From JAJXYN01 sp964532735 (GTDB lineage: Bacteria; Patescibacteriota; Patescibacteriia; JAGPKW01), in the NCBI GenBank assembly GCA_964532735.1, contig CAZHKK010000007.1, positions 1 to 43,350 on the forward strand: DNA of 43,350 bases. The letters run 5' to 3'. Made by a program: the position numbers and the translations under genes. Below, piece after piece: positions 28,197-38,193 of the stretch (positions are counted from its first letter, which is position 1; each line of letters starts with the position of its first letter). Below the pieces are notes generated by a model. It made no database searches, was not told the DNA's origin, and worked only from the letters and a program-made list of their open reading frames with translations.

Positions 28197-30026
28197 TTAA
28201 TTTAATTTCATTATTTTATTAAATTCTTCTTTTTCTATAGTTTCTTGTTTTATTAATAAAGAAGCTAATTTATCAAGAATTTTTTTATTTTTTAAAATTA
28301 CATTTCTTGCTCTTTTATAAGATTCTTCAATAAGATTTTTTATTTCATTATCTATAATTTCTGAAGTATTTTCACTAAAATCTTGTTTAACAGTAGAATT
28401 TCCAAGAAAGAATAATTCATCTTTTTCTCCATATGTTCTTGGTATAAGTTTATCACTCATTCCTAATTCTAATATTAATTGTTTTGATATTTGGGTAACT
28501 TTTTTTAAATCATTTGAAGGCCCACTAGTTAAATTATTTAATATCTCTTTTTCAACAATATAACCACCAAGAATCATTGCCATTGTATCAATATAATATT
28601 CTTTAGAATGAATAAAAGTTTCTTTTTCTGGTAAGTTTAAAGTATAACCAGCCGCCATTCCTCTAGATACAATACTTATTTTATGAATAGGATCACAATT
28701 AGGTAAAAAATGTCCAACTATAGCATGTCCAGCTTCATGATACGCTGTGTGTTTTTTTTCTTCTTCAGATAAAAGATGACTTTTTCTAGCTGGTCCAAGT
28801 AATACTTTTTCTATACTTTCTAAAACATCATTTTGAGCTATAGATTTTTTATTATCAGATGCAGCTCTTATGGCAGCTTCATTTAATAAACTTTCTAAAT
28901 CTGCTCCAGAAAAACCAGGAGTTCTTTCTGCTATAATTTTTAAATTAACATTTTTTTCAAGAGGTTTATTTTTAGCATGAATTTTAAGTATAGCTTCTCT
29001 ATCTTTAAGATCAGGTTCATCAAGAGTTATTGTTCTATCAAATCTTCCAGGTCTTAATAAAGCTTTATCTAAAACATCAGGTCTATTTGTAGCTGCTATT
29101 ATAATAATATTTGTTTCATTATCAAAACCATCCATTTCAACTAAAATCTGATTTAAAGTCTGTTCTCTCTCTTCGTGACTACCAGAAACACCAACACCTC
29201 TTTGTCTACCAACAGCATCTATTTCATCTATAAAAACAATACAAGGAGACTGTTTTCTTGCTTTAGAAAATAAATCTCTTACACGTGAAGCTCCAACACC
29301 AACAAACATTTCAACAAACTCCGAACCAGAAATAGTAAAAAAAGGAACACCAGCTTCACCTGCTACAGCTCTTGCTAATAATGTTTTACCAGTTCCAGGA
29401 GAACCAACCAATAATACTCCATGAGGAATTTTTGCACCCATTTGAGTATATTTTTTTGAATTTTTCAAAAAATCAACAATTTCTTTTAATTCATCTTTAG
29501 CATTTTCATTACCAGCAACCTCTTTAAATGTTATATTTTGTTTTTTTGCATCAACTTGTTTTAAATTACTTTGTCCAAAATTAAAAGTTTTATTAGCAGA
29601 ACCATTTATTTGTTTTGATAAAAATATAACAAAAAATATAATAAAAATTAAAGGAATAATAAGAGGTAAAAATATTTTTATAAAAATATTTAAACCAGAA
29701 GAATTATTAACTTCTATTTTTAAATTATTAATTTTTTCTAAATCAACTTGATATGTTTTTAAAATATCATTTAATGTTTCGTTTGTTTCTTTATAAAAAT
29801 AAACATTTCTATTATCTTTTGTTTTTATTGAAATTTTATCCTCAGATATTTTTATTAAGTTAATATTATTTTGATTAACTTGATTTATAAACTCATTAGT
29901 ATTAATTTTTTCATAATTAATAATAGACGGTTTATAAAAATTAAACATTACACCTAAACCAACAAACACAATAAGAGATATAATTAAATTTTTCCATAAT
30001 ATTCCATTTTTCTTTTCGTTCGGCAT
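28197..30026 (-). CDS. ftsH: ATP-dependent zinc metalloprotease FtsH
   Basis: FtsH pulls membrane and cytoplasmic proteins into its proteolytic chamber. Two transmembrane segments (about 12-30 and 112-137) flank a small extracytoplasmic domain. The AAA core shows Walker A VGSPGTGKT near 207 (a Ser in place of the usual first Pro), Walker B IVFIDEIDAVGRQRG, the second region of homology IIAATNRPDVLDKALLRPGR and the pore motif FVEMFVG. The peptidase shows the zinc-binding HEAGH near 430. The length of 609 aa is normal. Confidence 0.96.
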   Translation of the reverse strand: MPNEKKNGILWKNLIISLIVFVGLGVMFNFYKPSIINYEKINTNEFINQVNQNNINLIKISEDKISIKTKDNRNVYFYKETNETLNDILKTYQVDLEKINNLKIEVNNSSGLNIFIKIFLPLIIPLIFIIFFVIFLSKQINGSANKTFNFGQSNLKQVDAKKQNITFKEVAGNENAKDELKEIVDFLKNSKKYTQMGAKIPHGVLLVGSPGTGKTLLARAVAGEAGVPFFTISGSEFVEMFVGVGASRVRDLFSKARKQSPCIVFIDEIDAVGRQRGVGVSGSHEEREQTLNQILVEMDGFDNETNIIIIAATNRPDVLDKALLRPGRFDRTITLDEPDLKDREAILKIHAKNKPLEKNVNLKIIAERTPGFSGADLESLLNEAAIRAASDNKKSIAQNDVLESIEKVLLGPARKSHLLSEEEKKHTAYHEAGHAIVGHFLPNCDPIHKISIVSRGMAAGYTLNLPEKETFIHSKEYYIDTMAMILGGYIVEKEILNNLTSGPSNDLKKVTQISKQLILELGMSDKLIPRTYGEKDELFFLGNSTVKQDFSENTSEIIDNEIKNLIEESYKRARNVILKNKKILDKLASLLIKQETIEKEEFNKIMKLN

Positions 30027-30104
30027 TAAAATTTTGTTAATAATTAAATCAGTGTTAATAATATTTTACAATAAAAAACCTATTTTTTAAATATGTTTAA
30101 AACT

Positions 30105-30133
30105 AAAAAACAACCTCTTTTTTGAAGTTGTTT
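30105..30133 (-). terminator. terminator after the HU gene
   Basis: AACAACCTC and GAAGTTGTT pair with one mismatch around TTTTTT. On the minus strand the hairpin is followed by TTTTTT, downstream of the stop at 30144. Confidence 0.5.
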
Positions 30134-30143
30134 CTAATATTTT

Positions 30144-30428
30144 TTATATTCTTCCATTTAAAGCATCTTTTAGTTTTTTACCAGCCTTAAATTTTGCAAC
30201 TTTAGTTTCGGGAACATTAATAATAGTGTCTGGTTTTCTAGGATCAACACCCTTTCTGGCATGTCTATTTTTTGATATAAAAGAACCAAAACCAACAACA
30301 TTAACTTTATTATTATTTTTTAATTCATTAATAAAAGTATCAAAAATTGTAACAATAATATCTTCAGAAACTTTTTTAGATAATTTGAATTTTTCTGACA
30401 AAATTTCACAAAGTTGAGCTTTATTCAT
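30144..30428 (-). CDS. hup: HU-family nucleoid DNA-binding protein (94 aa)
   Basis: HU dimers bend and compact DNA. The family pattern is clear: MNKAQLCEILSEKFKLSKK at the start, VNVVGFGSFISKNRHARKGVDPRKP (the DNA-binding beta arm) and VAKFKAGKKLKDALNG at the end. The frame is open up to an ATG at 30458, but the Met at 30428 matches the usual HU start and gives the usual length of about 94 residues. It lies upstream of ftsH on the same strand, separated by 117 bp and a terminator. Confidence 0.9.
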   Translation of the reverse strand: MNKAQLCEILSEKFKLSKKVSEDIIVTIFDTFINELKNNNKVNVVGFGSFISKNRHARKGVDPRKPDTIINVPETKVAKFKAGKKLKDALNGRI

Positions 30429-30537
30429 TTTTTTAAAGTTATTTTTTAAAATAATCATTAAGGATTTATTTAATATTAGATGAATTTTAAAAATATGTCA
30501 ATAATACAAAATTAAATAAATAAACCAAATAAAGAAA

Positions 30538-31344
30538 TTAAAGTATTCCAATTTTATCTATTCTTTTAATTTTAATACATTTTCTTTTAATAGGATTATA
30601 TTCAACTAATATAGAATTAAATATATATTCCCCTTCTTCTAAAAATTCATGTTTTTGAGGTGTTTGATAAAGAAAATTATTAATAATATTTTTAAAATCA
30701 ACCCCAATACTAGAGTTTTTAGCACCAACCATTCCAATATCGGTAATATAAGCAGAATTGCTAATAATTTCATAATCAACAGTACCAACGTGTGTATGTG
30801 TTCCAAAAACAATATTAGCACGTGTTTTTACATATTCAAAAAAAGATTTTTTTTCACTAGTAGCTTCTGTATGAAAATCAACAATAATACAATTTATTTT
30901 TTTTCTTTTATTTTCATTATAAATTTGATCAAATTTTCTAAAAGGACAATCAAAATCCCCTCTCATAAAAACACGCCCAATTAAATTAATAAAAAGAATT
31001 TTATATCCATTAATACTAATAATTTTATATCCATCACCCATCACACCATCTGGATAATTTGCAGGTCTAATAACAGGATAACTAGAAAAAACCTCAACAA
31101 GATGAGCTGGGTTTTTAAAAATATGATCACCAGAAGTACAAAAATCAACCCCAGATTCTAAAATTTCATTAAGAGAAGTCTTAGTAACACCGCTACCATG
31201 AGCAATGTTTTCACAATTAGCAGAAACAAAATCAATATCAAAATCTTTTTTTAATTTAGGTAAAACTTTAGCAACAGATTTTCGTCCAAATTTAGCAACA
31301 ATATCACCAATAAAAAGAAATTTAATATTTTTAGTTTTTTTCAT
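30538..31344 (-). CDS. ymdB: YmdB-family metallophosphoesterase (268 aa)
   Basis: Members hydrolyse 2',3'-cyclic nucleotides and, in Bacillus, influence RNase Y output and cell fate. Dinuclear metal ligands are visible in FLFIGDIVAKFGR, SANCENIAHG, TSGDHIFKN (Asp in place of the Asn of the usual GNH), IIVDFHTEATSEK and VFGTHTHVGT. The length matches the TIGR00282 group. In Bacillus ymdB follows ymdA (rny); here rny lies two genes upstream with pepF between them, which preserves the link loosely. Confidence 0.9.
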   Translation of the reverse strand: MKKTKNIKFLFIGDIVAKFGRKSVAKVLPKLKKDFDIDFVSANCENIAHGSGVTKTSLNEILESGVDFCTSGDHIFKNPAHLVEVFSSYPVIRPANYPDGVMGDGYKIISINGYKILFINLIGRVFMRGDFDCPFRKFDQIYNENKRKKINCIIVDFHTEATSEKKSFFEYVKTRANIVFGTHTHVGTVDYEIISNSAYITDIGMVGAKNSSIGVDFKNIINNFLYQTPQKHEFLEEGEYIFNSILVEYNPIKRKCIKIKRIDKIGIL

Positions 31345-31365
31345 AAATATAAACTAATTAAATAA

Positions 31366-33147
31366 TTATATCTTACCTAGTTTTTTAGCCAATTTCCATG
31401 CTTCATCTAACAAAATTTCCACTTCTTTTAAGCCAGAAAGCCAAAAATTATTATCAGAAATATCAATATTCATATCTAAAAAAATTTCTTTTGGATGTTT
31501 TGATAATCCAGCAGATAAAAAACATTTAATCTTATTAATAAAATCAGAATTACTTTTTAAATTATTTTGCATAGATTTAGAAATTAAAAGACCGCTAGCA
31601 TAAGAATAAACATAAAAAGGTCTTCTAAAATGTCCAACATAAATCCACCAATTTTCACTACCAGAAGAATAATTAATAAAATCACCCATATAATCTTTCA
31701 TATGTTTTTGAAAAATTTCTCCTATTTTTTCTTTTGATAAATAACCTAATTCATTAGCTAAATTATGAACTTCAGATTCAAATTTATAAAAAGCAACTTG
31801 TCTAAAAATAGTAGAAATATCACCATTTAATTTCATCATAATAATAGAAAGTTTTAATTCATCATCAGCGTTTTCTAATATTTTTTCCAAAACAAAATCC
31901 TCAAAAAAAGTACTAGCTACCTCAGCAACAGCAAGAGAATTTCCAAAATATAAAGAATTTTGATTATTCATCATAAAATAATCATTTATAGCATGGCCAC
32001 ATTCATGAGCTATCGTTAAAACATCATTAAGTCTATTGTTATGATTTAACATTATATAAACAGGATCTTTTATAGAACCAGAAGCACAAAAAGCACCATC
32101 AGACTTCCCTGTTTTTGGAAAAACATCAATAAAACCATCTAAGAGTTTTAATAATATTTTATAAAAATCTTCATCTATAGATTTAAAAGTTTTTTTAATT
32201 AATTCTACAGATTCTTCGTAATTGTAATTTTTATTAATAGAGCCATATTCTAAAGATTTTTCGTTATATTCAAGCTTCTCTACACCAAAAAGTTTAGATT
32301 TAAGTTCATAAAATTTTCTAGAAATATAAAAATTATCAGAAACTGTTTTTATAAGGCTATCAACAACAGAAGAATCAATATTGTCAGAATTATGTCTTTG
32401 ACTATCAAATCTCTCAAATTTTCTTATTTGTTTATTAATTCTATGATCTTCTAATACAGAATTAAATTCTATTTCAGCTATATGTGAATTTTTTTGTAAT
32501 ATATTATTAATAATATTAAAAGCATCAGTTCTAATTATTTTGTCCAGGTTTGTAATTTCACCTAAAATAGATGCAAAATTTTTATTCTCACCATTTAAAA
32601 CATACTCTTCTTTAGATAATATTTCATCCATTAAATTAGCCCAGTTTTCAGAAGATGTTTTATCTTTGAGTATCATTATTTTTTCTTCTTCTACAGAAAG
32701 CCAATATTTTGCATTATTAAAAATATTTAACAAAAAAGTATTATAATCTTTTAAAATATTACTTTTTAAAAATAAAATTTGAGTATTTTTATCTATTTTA
32801 GATAAGTTTAATTCAAAAAAAGAAATAGAATTTCTTATTTTTGTTGAAATCTCATTTACCTTATTGTACTTAGCTTTTAATTCTCCATTGTTTTGATCAA
32901 TAGATAGTCTTAATCCAAAATAATAAGATTGAGACGAACAGCAACCATAATTACGAGCCCAGTTTTCGTAATCATCAAGAGCTTCTTTTAATACGTTTTC
33001 ATCATATAAATAATCTTGTCTATTTTTCCATTTGTTAATAAAAACACAAGAATTATTTTCTATATCAGCAATATCTTTTTCTATTTTTGGGTCATTTTCA
33101 TTTTTATATAATAAAGAAAAATCCCACTCAGTTTTATAATTAGACAT
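31366..33147 (-). CDS. pepF: M3 family oligoendopeptidase F
   Basis: This is a zinc metallopeptidase that cleaves peptides of roughly 6-20 residues in the cytoplasm. The active site is plain: TIAHECGHAINDYF (HExxH near residue 381) with the third ligand Glu in VAEVASTFFEDF some 25 residues on. The N-terminal helical oligopeptidase domain and the C-terminal GSENWWIYVGHFRRPFYVYSYA region fit the M3B group. The length of 593 aa is normal. It starts 120 bp after the rny stop, beyond a terminator, so it probably has its own promoter. It lies 21 bp before ymdB. Confidence 0.92.
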   Translation of the reverse strand: MSNYKTEWDFSLLYKNENDPKIEKDIADIENNSCVFINKWKNRQDYLYDENVLKEALDDYENWARNYGCCSSQSYYFGLRLSIDQNNGELKAKYNKVNEISTKIRNSISFFELNLSKIDKNTQILFLKSNILKDYNTFLLNIFNNAKYWLSVEEEKIMILKDKTSSENWANLMDEILSKEEYVLNGENKNFASILGEITNLDKIIRTDAFNIINNILQKNSHIAEIEFNSVLEDHRINKQIRKFERFDSQRHNSDNIDSSVVDSLIKTVSDNFYISRKFYELKSKLFGVEKLEYNEKSLEYGSINKNYNYEESVELIKKTFKSIDEDFYKILLKLLDGFIDVFPKTGKSDGAFCASGSIKDPVYIMLNHNNRLNDVLTIAHECGHAINDYFMMNNQNSLYFGNSLAVAEVASTFFEDFVLEKILENADDELKLSIIMMKLNGDISTIFRQVAFYKFESEVHNLANELGYLSKEKIGEIFQKHMKDYMGDFINYSSGSENWWIYVGHFRRPFYVYSYASGLLISKSMQNNLKSNSDFINKIKCFLSAGLSKHPKEIFLDMNIDISDNNFWLSGLKEVEILLDEAWKLAKKLGKI

Positions 33148-33235
33148 AATTATTAAGTTGATTTTTTAATATTTAAATAATAGTATTTAAACAAACTTAT
33201 AGCAAGAGTTTTTATTGATTTATTTATATGATTAT

Positions 33236-33270
33236 AAAAATTCGTCTGAAATTTTCAGACGAATTTTTTA
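33236..33270. terminator. terminator of rny
   Basis: The stem pairs AATTCGTCTGAAA with TTTTCAGACGAATT, flanked by A-runs and T-runs in both directions. The rny stop codon is at its right edge. It is one of the strongest hairpins in the window. Confidence 0.8.
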
Positions 33271-34785
33271 TTTAGCATATTCTACAATTCTTTTTTCTCT
33301 TATCATGGTAATTTTTATTTCACCAGGATATTTAAGTTCATTTTCTATATCGTTTGCTATTTTTTTTGCAAGATTTAAAGAGTCTAAATCACTCATAAGA
33401 TCGCTATTTGCAAAAATTCTCAACTCCCTTCCGGCAGAAATAGCATAAGCTTTTTGTATGCGATCATTTCTTGTTGCTATATTTTCTAAATCGTTTAATC
33501 TTTGAATATAATTTTCAACACTATCTTTTCTAGAACCAGGTCTAGATCCAGATATTGCATCAGCTATCTTTACGATAGTAGCTTCAATTGTTGATGGTAT
33601 ATCATCATGATGATAAGCAATAGGAGCAATAATGCTTTCTGGTAATCCAAACTTAATAGCAATATTTTTACCTATTTCAGGATGAGTACCTTGAACTTCA
33701 AAGTCAACAGCTTTTCCTATATCATGAAGTAAACCGCCCTTTTTAGCAACCATTACATCAGCTCCAACTTCAGCAGCTATTATTCCAGAAATTATAGCAA
33801 CTTCAATAGAATGATTTAAAATATTTTGTCCATAACTAGTTCTATATTTTAATCTTCCAAGAATTTGAACAAGTTTTGAATCAAGTCCTCCAACACCAAC
33901 TTCACATACCGCTTCTTCTCCTGCTTTTTTTATATCAAGAGCAAGCTCTTCTTTTGCTCTTTCAACAAATTCTTCTATTCTTGCAGGTTGTATTCTTCCA
34001 TCAGAAATTAACATATCAAGAGTTTTTTTGGCAATATGTCTTCTTATTGGGTTAAATGAAGAAATTGTTATAACACCAGGAGTATCATCAACAATAAGTT
34101 CAACTCCTGTTATTTGTTCAAATATTTTAATGTTTCTTCCTTCTTTTCCTATAATTCTTCCTTTCATTTCATCATTTGGTATTTGAACATTTGTAGTTGT
34201 AATATCATTAGAAAGAGGTATAGAAAATCTTTGCATAGCAAGCATGAGAATTTTTTTTGCTTCTTTTTCATAATCCTCTACTCCAAGTTTTTGAACTTCT
34301 CTAATTTTTTTAGCAATATCTGGAGCAAATTCAGTTTCTATTGTTTTTATTAACAAGTTTTTAGCTTCTTCTTTTGTTAAGTTAGCTATTTCTTGAAGTT
34401 TTTTATCTTCTTCTTTTATTAACTCTTCTATTTTTATTTTTTCCTTTTCTAAATTTTCTTTTTCAGTTATTAATTTAGATTGTTTATCTTCAAGAGAAAG
34501 TAATTTTTCGTCAAACATATTTTCTCTTTTTTGAAAATTTTCTTTTTCAACTTTTAGAGATTTTTTTTCTTCTGCTATTTCGTTTTTTGCATCATTTAAA
34601 AATTTTACAGATTTTTCTTGAGCTTCAAATATTATAGATTGAGCTTTATTTTTAGAATCCTCTAATAATTTTTTAGATTTTTGTTCTGCTGAATTTAGAC
34701 TATTTTCTGATTTTTTTTTGTTATAAAAAAAGCCTAAACCAGCACCAACAGCAAGACCAATTGCTGTTAAAATAAATTCCAACAT
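33268..34785 (-). CDS. rny: ribonuclease Y
   Basis: RNase Y is the membrane-anchored endonuclease that starts mRNA decay in bacteria lacking RNase E. The order is an N-terminal transmembrane helix (about 1-20), a long coiled coil (about 25-150, Lys/Glu-rich), a KH domain (MKGRIIGKEGRNIKIFEQITGVE near 205) and an HD domain (HSIEVAIISG and KKGGLLHDIGKAVD near 350). The length of 505 aa is normal. clpP lies upstream on the same strand across a 210-bp gap in which I see no clear gene or RNA apart from the clpP terminator. Confidence 0.95.
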   Translation of the reverse strand: MLEFILTAIGLAVGAGLGFFYNKKKSENSLNSAEQKSKKLLEDSKNKAQSIIFEAQEKSVKFLNDAKNEIAEEKKSLKVEKENFQKRENMFDEKLLSLEDKQSKLITEKENLEKEKIKIEELIKEEDKKLQEIANLTKEEAKNLLIKTIETEFAPDIAKKIREVQKLGVEDYEKEAKKILMLAMQRFSIPLSNDITTTNVQIPNDEMKGRIIGKEGRNIKIFEQITGVELIVDDTPGVITISSFNPIRRHIAKKTLDMLISDGRIQPARIEEFVERAKEELALDIKKAGEEAVCEVGVGGLDSKLVQILGRLKYRTSYGQNILNHSIEVAIISGIIAAEVGADVMVAKKGGLLHDIGKAVDFEVQGTHPEIGKNIAIKFGLPESIIAPIAYHHDDIPSTIEATIVKIADAISGSRPGSRKDSVENYIQRLNDLENIATRNDRIQKAYAISAGRELRIFANSDLMSDLDSLNLAKKIANDIENELKYPGEIKITMIREKRIVEYAK

Positions 34786-34972
34786 AAGTGTGGTTTCCTA
34801 TTTAGAATAGAGTCAGATTAAAACTAAAAACAGATCCGATATAATTTGGTTTTTTATAAATATTTTTAATTAAAATACAATTTAAACTCACTATCCTAAA
34901 ATTATTAAATTAAATAAACCGTAAACAGTAAAATCAAATATAATATTACATAAAATTAATTATTTTGTAAAC

Positions 34973-35002
34973 AAAATAAAACGGAAAAATCCGTTTTATT
35001 TT
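34973..35002. terminator. terminator of clpP
   Basis: AAAATAAAACGGA and TCCGTTTTATTTT form a perfect 13-bp stem with an AAAA loop. The clpP stop (34996) lies inside the right arm. Confidence 0.75.
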
Positions 35003-35568
35003 ATAATTCCATCAATTAAACCATATTTTAAAGCTTCTTCTGGTGTCATGTAATAATCTCTTTCTGTGTCACTGGTTATTTTTTTAATAGTTTGTCCGGT
35101 GTTTTCTGAAAGAATTTTGTTTAACTTTTCTTTTGTTTTTAATATATTTTCAGCATGAATTTGAATATCTGTAGCTTGTCCTTCTGCGCCACCCATGACT
35201 TGATGAATCATTATTTCGGCATTTGGTAAAGCAAATCTTTTATTTTTATCTCCACCAGCAAGTAAAAATGCACCCATAGATGCTGCAAAACCAACACAAA
35301 TAGTAGAAACAGGAGATTTTATATGTTTCATTGTGTCATAAATTGCAAATCCAGCAGTAACAGATCCTCCAGGAGAATTTATATATATTTTAATATCTTT
35401 TTCATTATTTTCTGATTCTAAATAAAGCAATTGAGCAATTATAGAATTAGCAATATCGTTATCTATAACATCCCCAAGCATTATAATTCTATTTTTTAAA
35501 AGTCTAGAATAGATATCGTAAACCCTTTCCCCATTAGGTGTCTTATCTATAACCGTAGGTATTAACAT
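34996..35568 (-). CDS. clpP: ATP-dependent Clp protease proteolytic subunit
   Basis: ClpP forms the barrel-shaped serine protease that works with Clp AAA unfoldases. The triad can be read directly: Ser97 in GFAASMGAF, His122 in EIMIHQVMGGA and Asp171 in TERDYYM. YINSPGGSVTAGFAIYD is also typical. The length of 190 aa is standard, with a minimal propeptide. No clpX or clpC is adjacent. It follows infB-rbfA on the same strand but is separated from them by a terminator. Confidence 0.96.
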   Translation of the reverse strand: MLIPTVIDKTPNGERVYDIYSRLLKNRIIMLGDVIDNDIANSIIAQLLYLESENNEKDIKIYINSPGGSVTAGFAIYDTMKHIKSPVSTICVGFAASMGAFLLAGGDKNKRFALPNAEIMIHQVMGGAEGQATDIQIHAENILKTKEKLNKILSENTGQTIKKITSDTERDYYMTPEEALKYGLIDGIIK

Positions 35569-35634
35569 AAGTTTTAATTTAAAAATTAATTTAAATATAT
35601 TATTAACTTAATATAAACAAAAACATTAATCAAG

Positions 35635-35662
35635 AAAAAATAAGCTAGAAGACTTATTTTAA
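35635..35662 (-). terminator. terminator of the infB-rbfA operon
   Basis: AAAATAAG and CTTATTTT pair around an 8-nt loop, and on the minus strand the stem is followed by TTTTTTC. The rbfA stop (35654) is inside it. Confidence 0.6.
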
Positions 35663-36004
35663 ACTGTCTAAAATTTTATCCATATGAAGAGCTTCCGCTT
35701 CTTTTGCATCAAAAATAAATTTTAATACAGGCATTTTTCTTATAATTATTTCATTAGCAAGGAGTTCTCTTATTGTTTTTAAATTTTTTTTAATAATATT
35801 AGCAAAAATAGCATGTTTATCTTCTGGATTACAAATATAAAATATTTTACAAGTGGATAAATCTTTGCTTGTTATAACTTTTGTAATAGTAAAAATTAAA
35901 TTTTCTGGAAAATCAATATTTTGTAAAATAATAGTAGATAAAGATCTCATAATCAATTCGTCTATTTGTTTCATTCTAAAAGAAGTTGCGTTTTGTCTTA
36001 TCAT
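35654..36004 (-). CDS. rbfA: 30S ribosome-binding factor A
   Basis: RbfA is a small KH-type protein that binds immature 30S subunits and helps finish 16S rRNA. MKQIDELIMRSLSTII near the start, TITKVITSKDLSTCKIFY and MPVLKFIFDAKEAEALHMDKIL at the end match the family well. The length of 116 aa is normal. It starts 2 bp after the infB stop, so the two are translated from one message, the classical infB-rbfA pair. Confidence 0.92.
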   Translation of the reverse strand: MIRQNATSFRMKQIDELIMRSLSTIILQNIDFPENLIFTITKVITSKDLSTCKIFYICNPEDKHAIFANIIKKNLKTIRELLANEIIIRKMPVLKFIFDAKEAEALHMDKILDSLK

Positions 36005-36006
36005 AT

Positions 36007-38052
36007 TTATACTCTATTTAATTTCTTTTTAATTTGAGATTCTTTATAAAATTCTAAAATATTACCTTCTTGTATTTCATGGTTTGTAACAACACACATA
36101 CCACATTCATTTCCTGGTACAACTTTGTTTGTTTCGTTTTTTTCTATTTTTAATTTTTCTACAAAGCCAGTAGCTAAAATATTGTCACCATCTTTTATAC
36201 AAAATTGATTAGTTGTTTTTATTTCTCCTTCTAAAACATAACAACCAATTATTTTATTTTTTTTAGAATTAGAAAATATTTTTAATATTTTAGATCTAGC
36301 AAAAATATCAACTCTATTTTCAGCCGGTATTATTTTTTCAGCTTCATCATAAACATAATCAATTAATTCATATATAACCTTAGAATTTTTTATTTTAGTT
36401 TTCTTTTCTCTAGCAAGCATAGAAGCAAGTGGTCCTATTGTGACATTAAAACCTAAAATAATAGCATTTGTTTGTTCAGCTAAAAATACATCACCCTCAT
36501 TTATATTTCCTATATCGTTTCTTAATATATTTATTAGTATATCGGGGTTGTTTTCCACTATTTTAGACAAAGAATAATTTAAAGCCTCACAAGATCCAGT
36601 AAAATCAGATTTAACAATTATGTTTATAGTTACAGATTCTTCTGAATTTGTATTTTTTTGTATAACAGAAATTTTATTATTTTTAGAAGGTTCTATATTA
36701 GAATACTCTTTCTTTTTCTTTTTAAATTCTTTTTTATCTTTTATTACTTGCATAATATCGCCAATATTAGGTAAATTTTTAATACCTAATATTTCTATAG
36801 CATCTCCAGGAAAAGCTACATTAAGCAAAATGCCTTTATCGTTTTTTATAGCTTTTATTCTTCCGTGAGCTCCATTAATTAAAATATCATCACCAACCAT
36901 AACATTTCCAGTTTGTAATATAACAGATACTTTTATACCCTCATTTCTATCAATTCTTGACTCAATAACAGTTCCCATTCCAGGAGCTTTTTTGTTTGAA
37001 AGAAGTTTTTCTTTATCAAAATCAACCGTAAGTAAAACCAAATCAAGTAATTCGTCTATTCCAATTTTTTTAATAGCAGAAACAGGAGCACAAATAGTTT
37101 TACCACCCCATTCTTCAGGAATAAGATTTAATTCTGCTAAATCAGATTTTACCTTGTCTATATTAGCGTCAGGTAAATCTATTTTATTTATAGCTACAAC
37201 AAAAGGAAGTTTTTCTTCTTCTATTATTTTTATAGCTTCAATAGTTTGTTGTTTTATTCCTTCATTTGCAGCAACTAATAAAATAGCAACATCAGCTACC
37301 TCTCCCCCTCTAGCTCTCATAGCTTGAAAAGCTTCATGTCCAGGAGTGTCTATAAAGGTAATTTCTCTTCCATTTCTTGTAACCTGGAAAGCTCCTATAT
37401 GTTGTGTTATTCCACCACTTTCTTTAGCAATTTTATCAGTATTGTTTATAGCATCAAGTAGTTTTGTTTTTCCATGATCTACATGACCCATAACAACAAC
37501 AACAGGTGCTCTATATGTTAAATTAGATTTGATATCATTATTTTTTTCTTTAATAATTCCCTTAAGTTCTTTTTTGATTGTTTGATTTTGAGTTTCAACA
37601 ATTCCCTCTTCTTGCAAAACAGTTTTATATCCTAATTCTTCAGATATAATTGTAGCTATTTCAAAATCAATAGTTTGATTTAAGTTAGCCATAATTCCAT
37701 TATTCATAAGAGATGATATAACTTTTGTAACTGGCATATTTAGCTTTTTTGCAAACTCATGCACAACAATAGTTTTGTCTAATTGTATTATTTTTTCTTC
37801 TTTTATTTCTTCTTGTGTTGTATTTTTTTTATTTTCTGATTTTAAAAATGTTTCTTTTAATTTATTGATTTTTTCTCTACTTTTTTTAGTTTTTTCAAAA
37901 TCTTTTATTTTTTCAATAATTTGATTTGCTGTATTTTCATTTATTTTTATAGCTTTTTTTCCAATATTAAAACCAAGAGATTCAGCTTTCTCTATTAATT
38001 CATTGTTAGTAATATGTAGTTTTCTTGCTATTTCTGAAACGCTTATAGCCAT
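36007..38052 (-). CDS. infB: translation initiation factor IF-2
   Basis: IF-2 is the GTPase that places initiator tRNA on the small subunit and promotes subunit joining. The N-terminal IF2_N segment (MAISVSEIARKLHITNNELIEKAESLGF) and a second copy near residue 95 precede the G domain: G1 VMGHVDHGKTKLLDAI near 187, G2 SGGITQHIG, G3 FIDTPGHEAF, G4 AINKIDLPD. Domains II-IV follow. At 681 aa it is a compact form without a long disordered N-terminus. A TTGATT-17-TATAAT promoter lies 53 bp upstream. Confidence 0.96.
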   Translation of the reverse strand: MAISVSEIARKLHITNNELIEKAESLGFNIGKKAIKINENTANQIIEKIKDFEKTKKSREKINKLKETFLKSENKKNTTQEEIKEEKIIQLDKTIVVHEFAKKLNMPVTKVISSLMNNGIMANLNQTIDFEIATIISEELGYKTVLQEEGIVETQNQTIKKELKGIIKEKNNDIKSNLTYRAPVVVVMGHVDHGKTKLLDAINNTDKIAKESGGITQHIGAFQVTRNGREITFIDTPGHEAFQAMRARGGEVADVAILLVAANEGIKQQTIEAIKIIEEEKLPFVVAINKIDLPDANIDKVKSDLAELNLIPEEWGGKTICAPVSAIKKIGIDELLDLVLLTVDFDKEKLLSNKKAPGMGTVIESRIDRNEGIKVSVILQTGNVMVGDDILINGAHGRIKAIKNDKGILLNVAFPGDAIEILGIKNLPNIGDIMQVIKDKKEFKKKKKEYSNIEPSKNNKISVIQKNTNSEESVTINIIVKSDFTGSCEALNYSLSKIVENNPDILINILRNDIGNINEGDVFLAEQTNAIILGFNVTIGPLASMLAREKKTKIKNSKVIYELIDYVYDEAEKIIPAENRVDIFARSKILKIFSNSKKNKIIGCYVLEGEIKTTNQFCIKDGDNILATGFVEKLKIEKNETNKVVPGNECGMCVVTNHEIQEGNILEFYKESQIKKKLNRV

Positions 38053-38104
38053 GAGATATTTTTTAATTTATTTTATAGAAATATTAGTCATTTTTGTAAT
38101 CTTG

Positions 38105-38133
38105 ATTATATATTAAATATTAAAAAAAATCAA
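38105..38133 (-). promoter_or_regulatory. promoter of infB-rbfA
   Basis: On the minus strand, TTGATT (38128-38133) and TATAAT (38105-38110) are separated by exactly 17 bp, upstream of the infB ATG. Confidence 0.65.
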
Positions 38134-38193
38134 GTTTTGTTGTATTGGTTGACTTATTTTTAATATAAAATTCTTTTATATTAATGATTTTTG

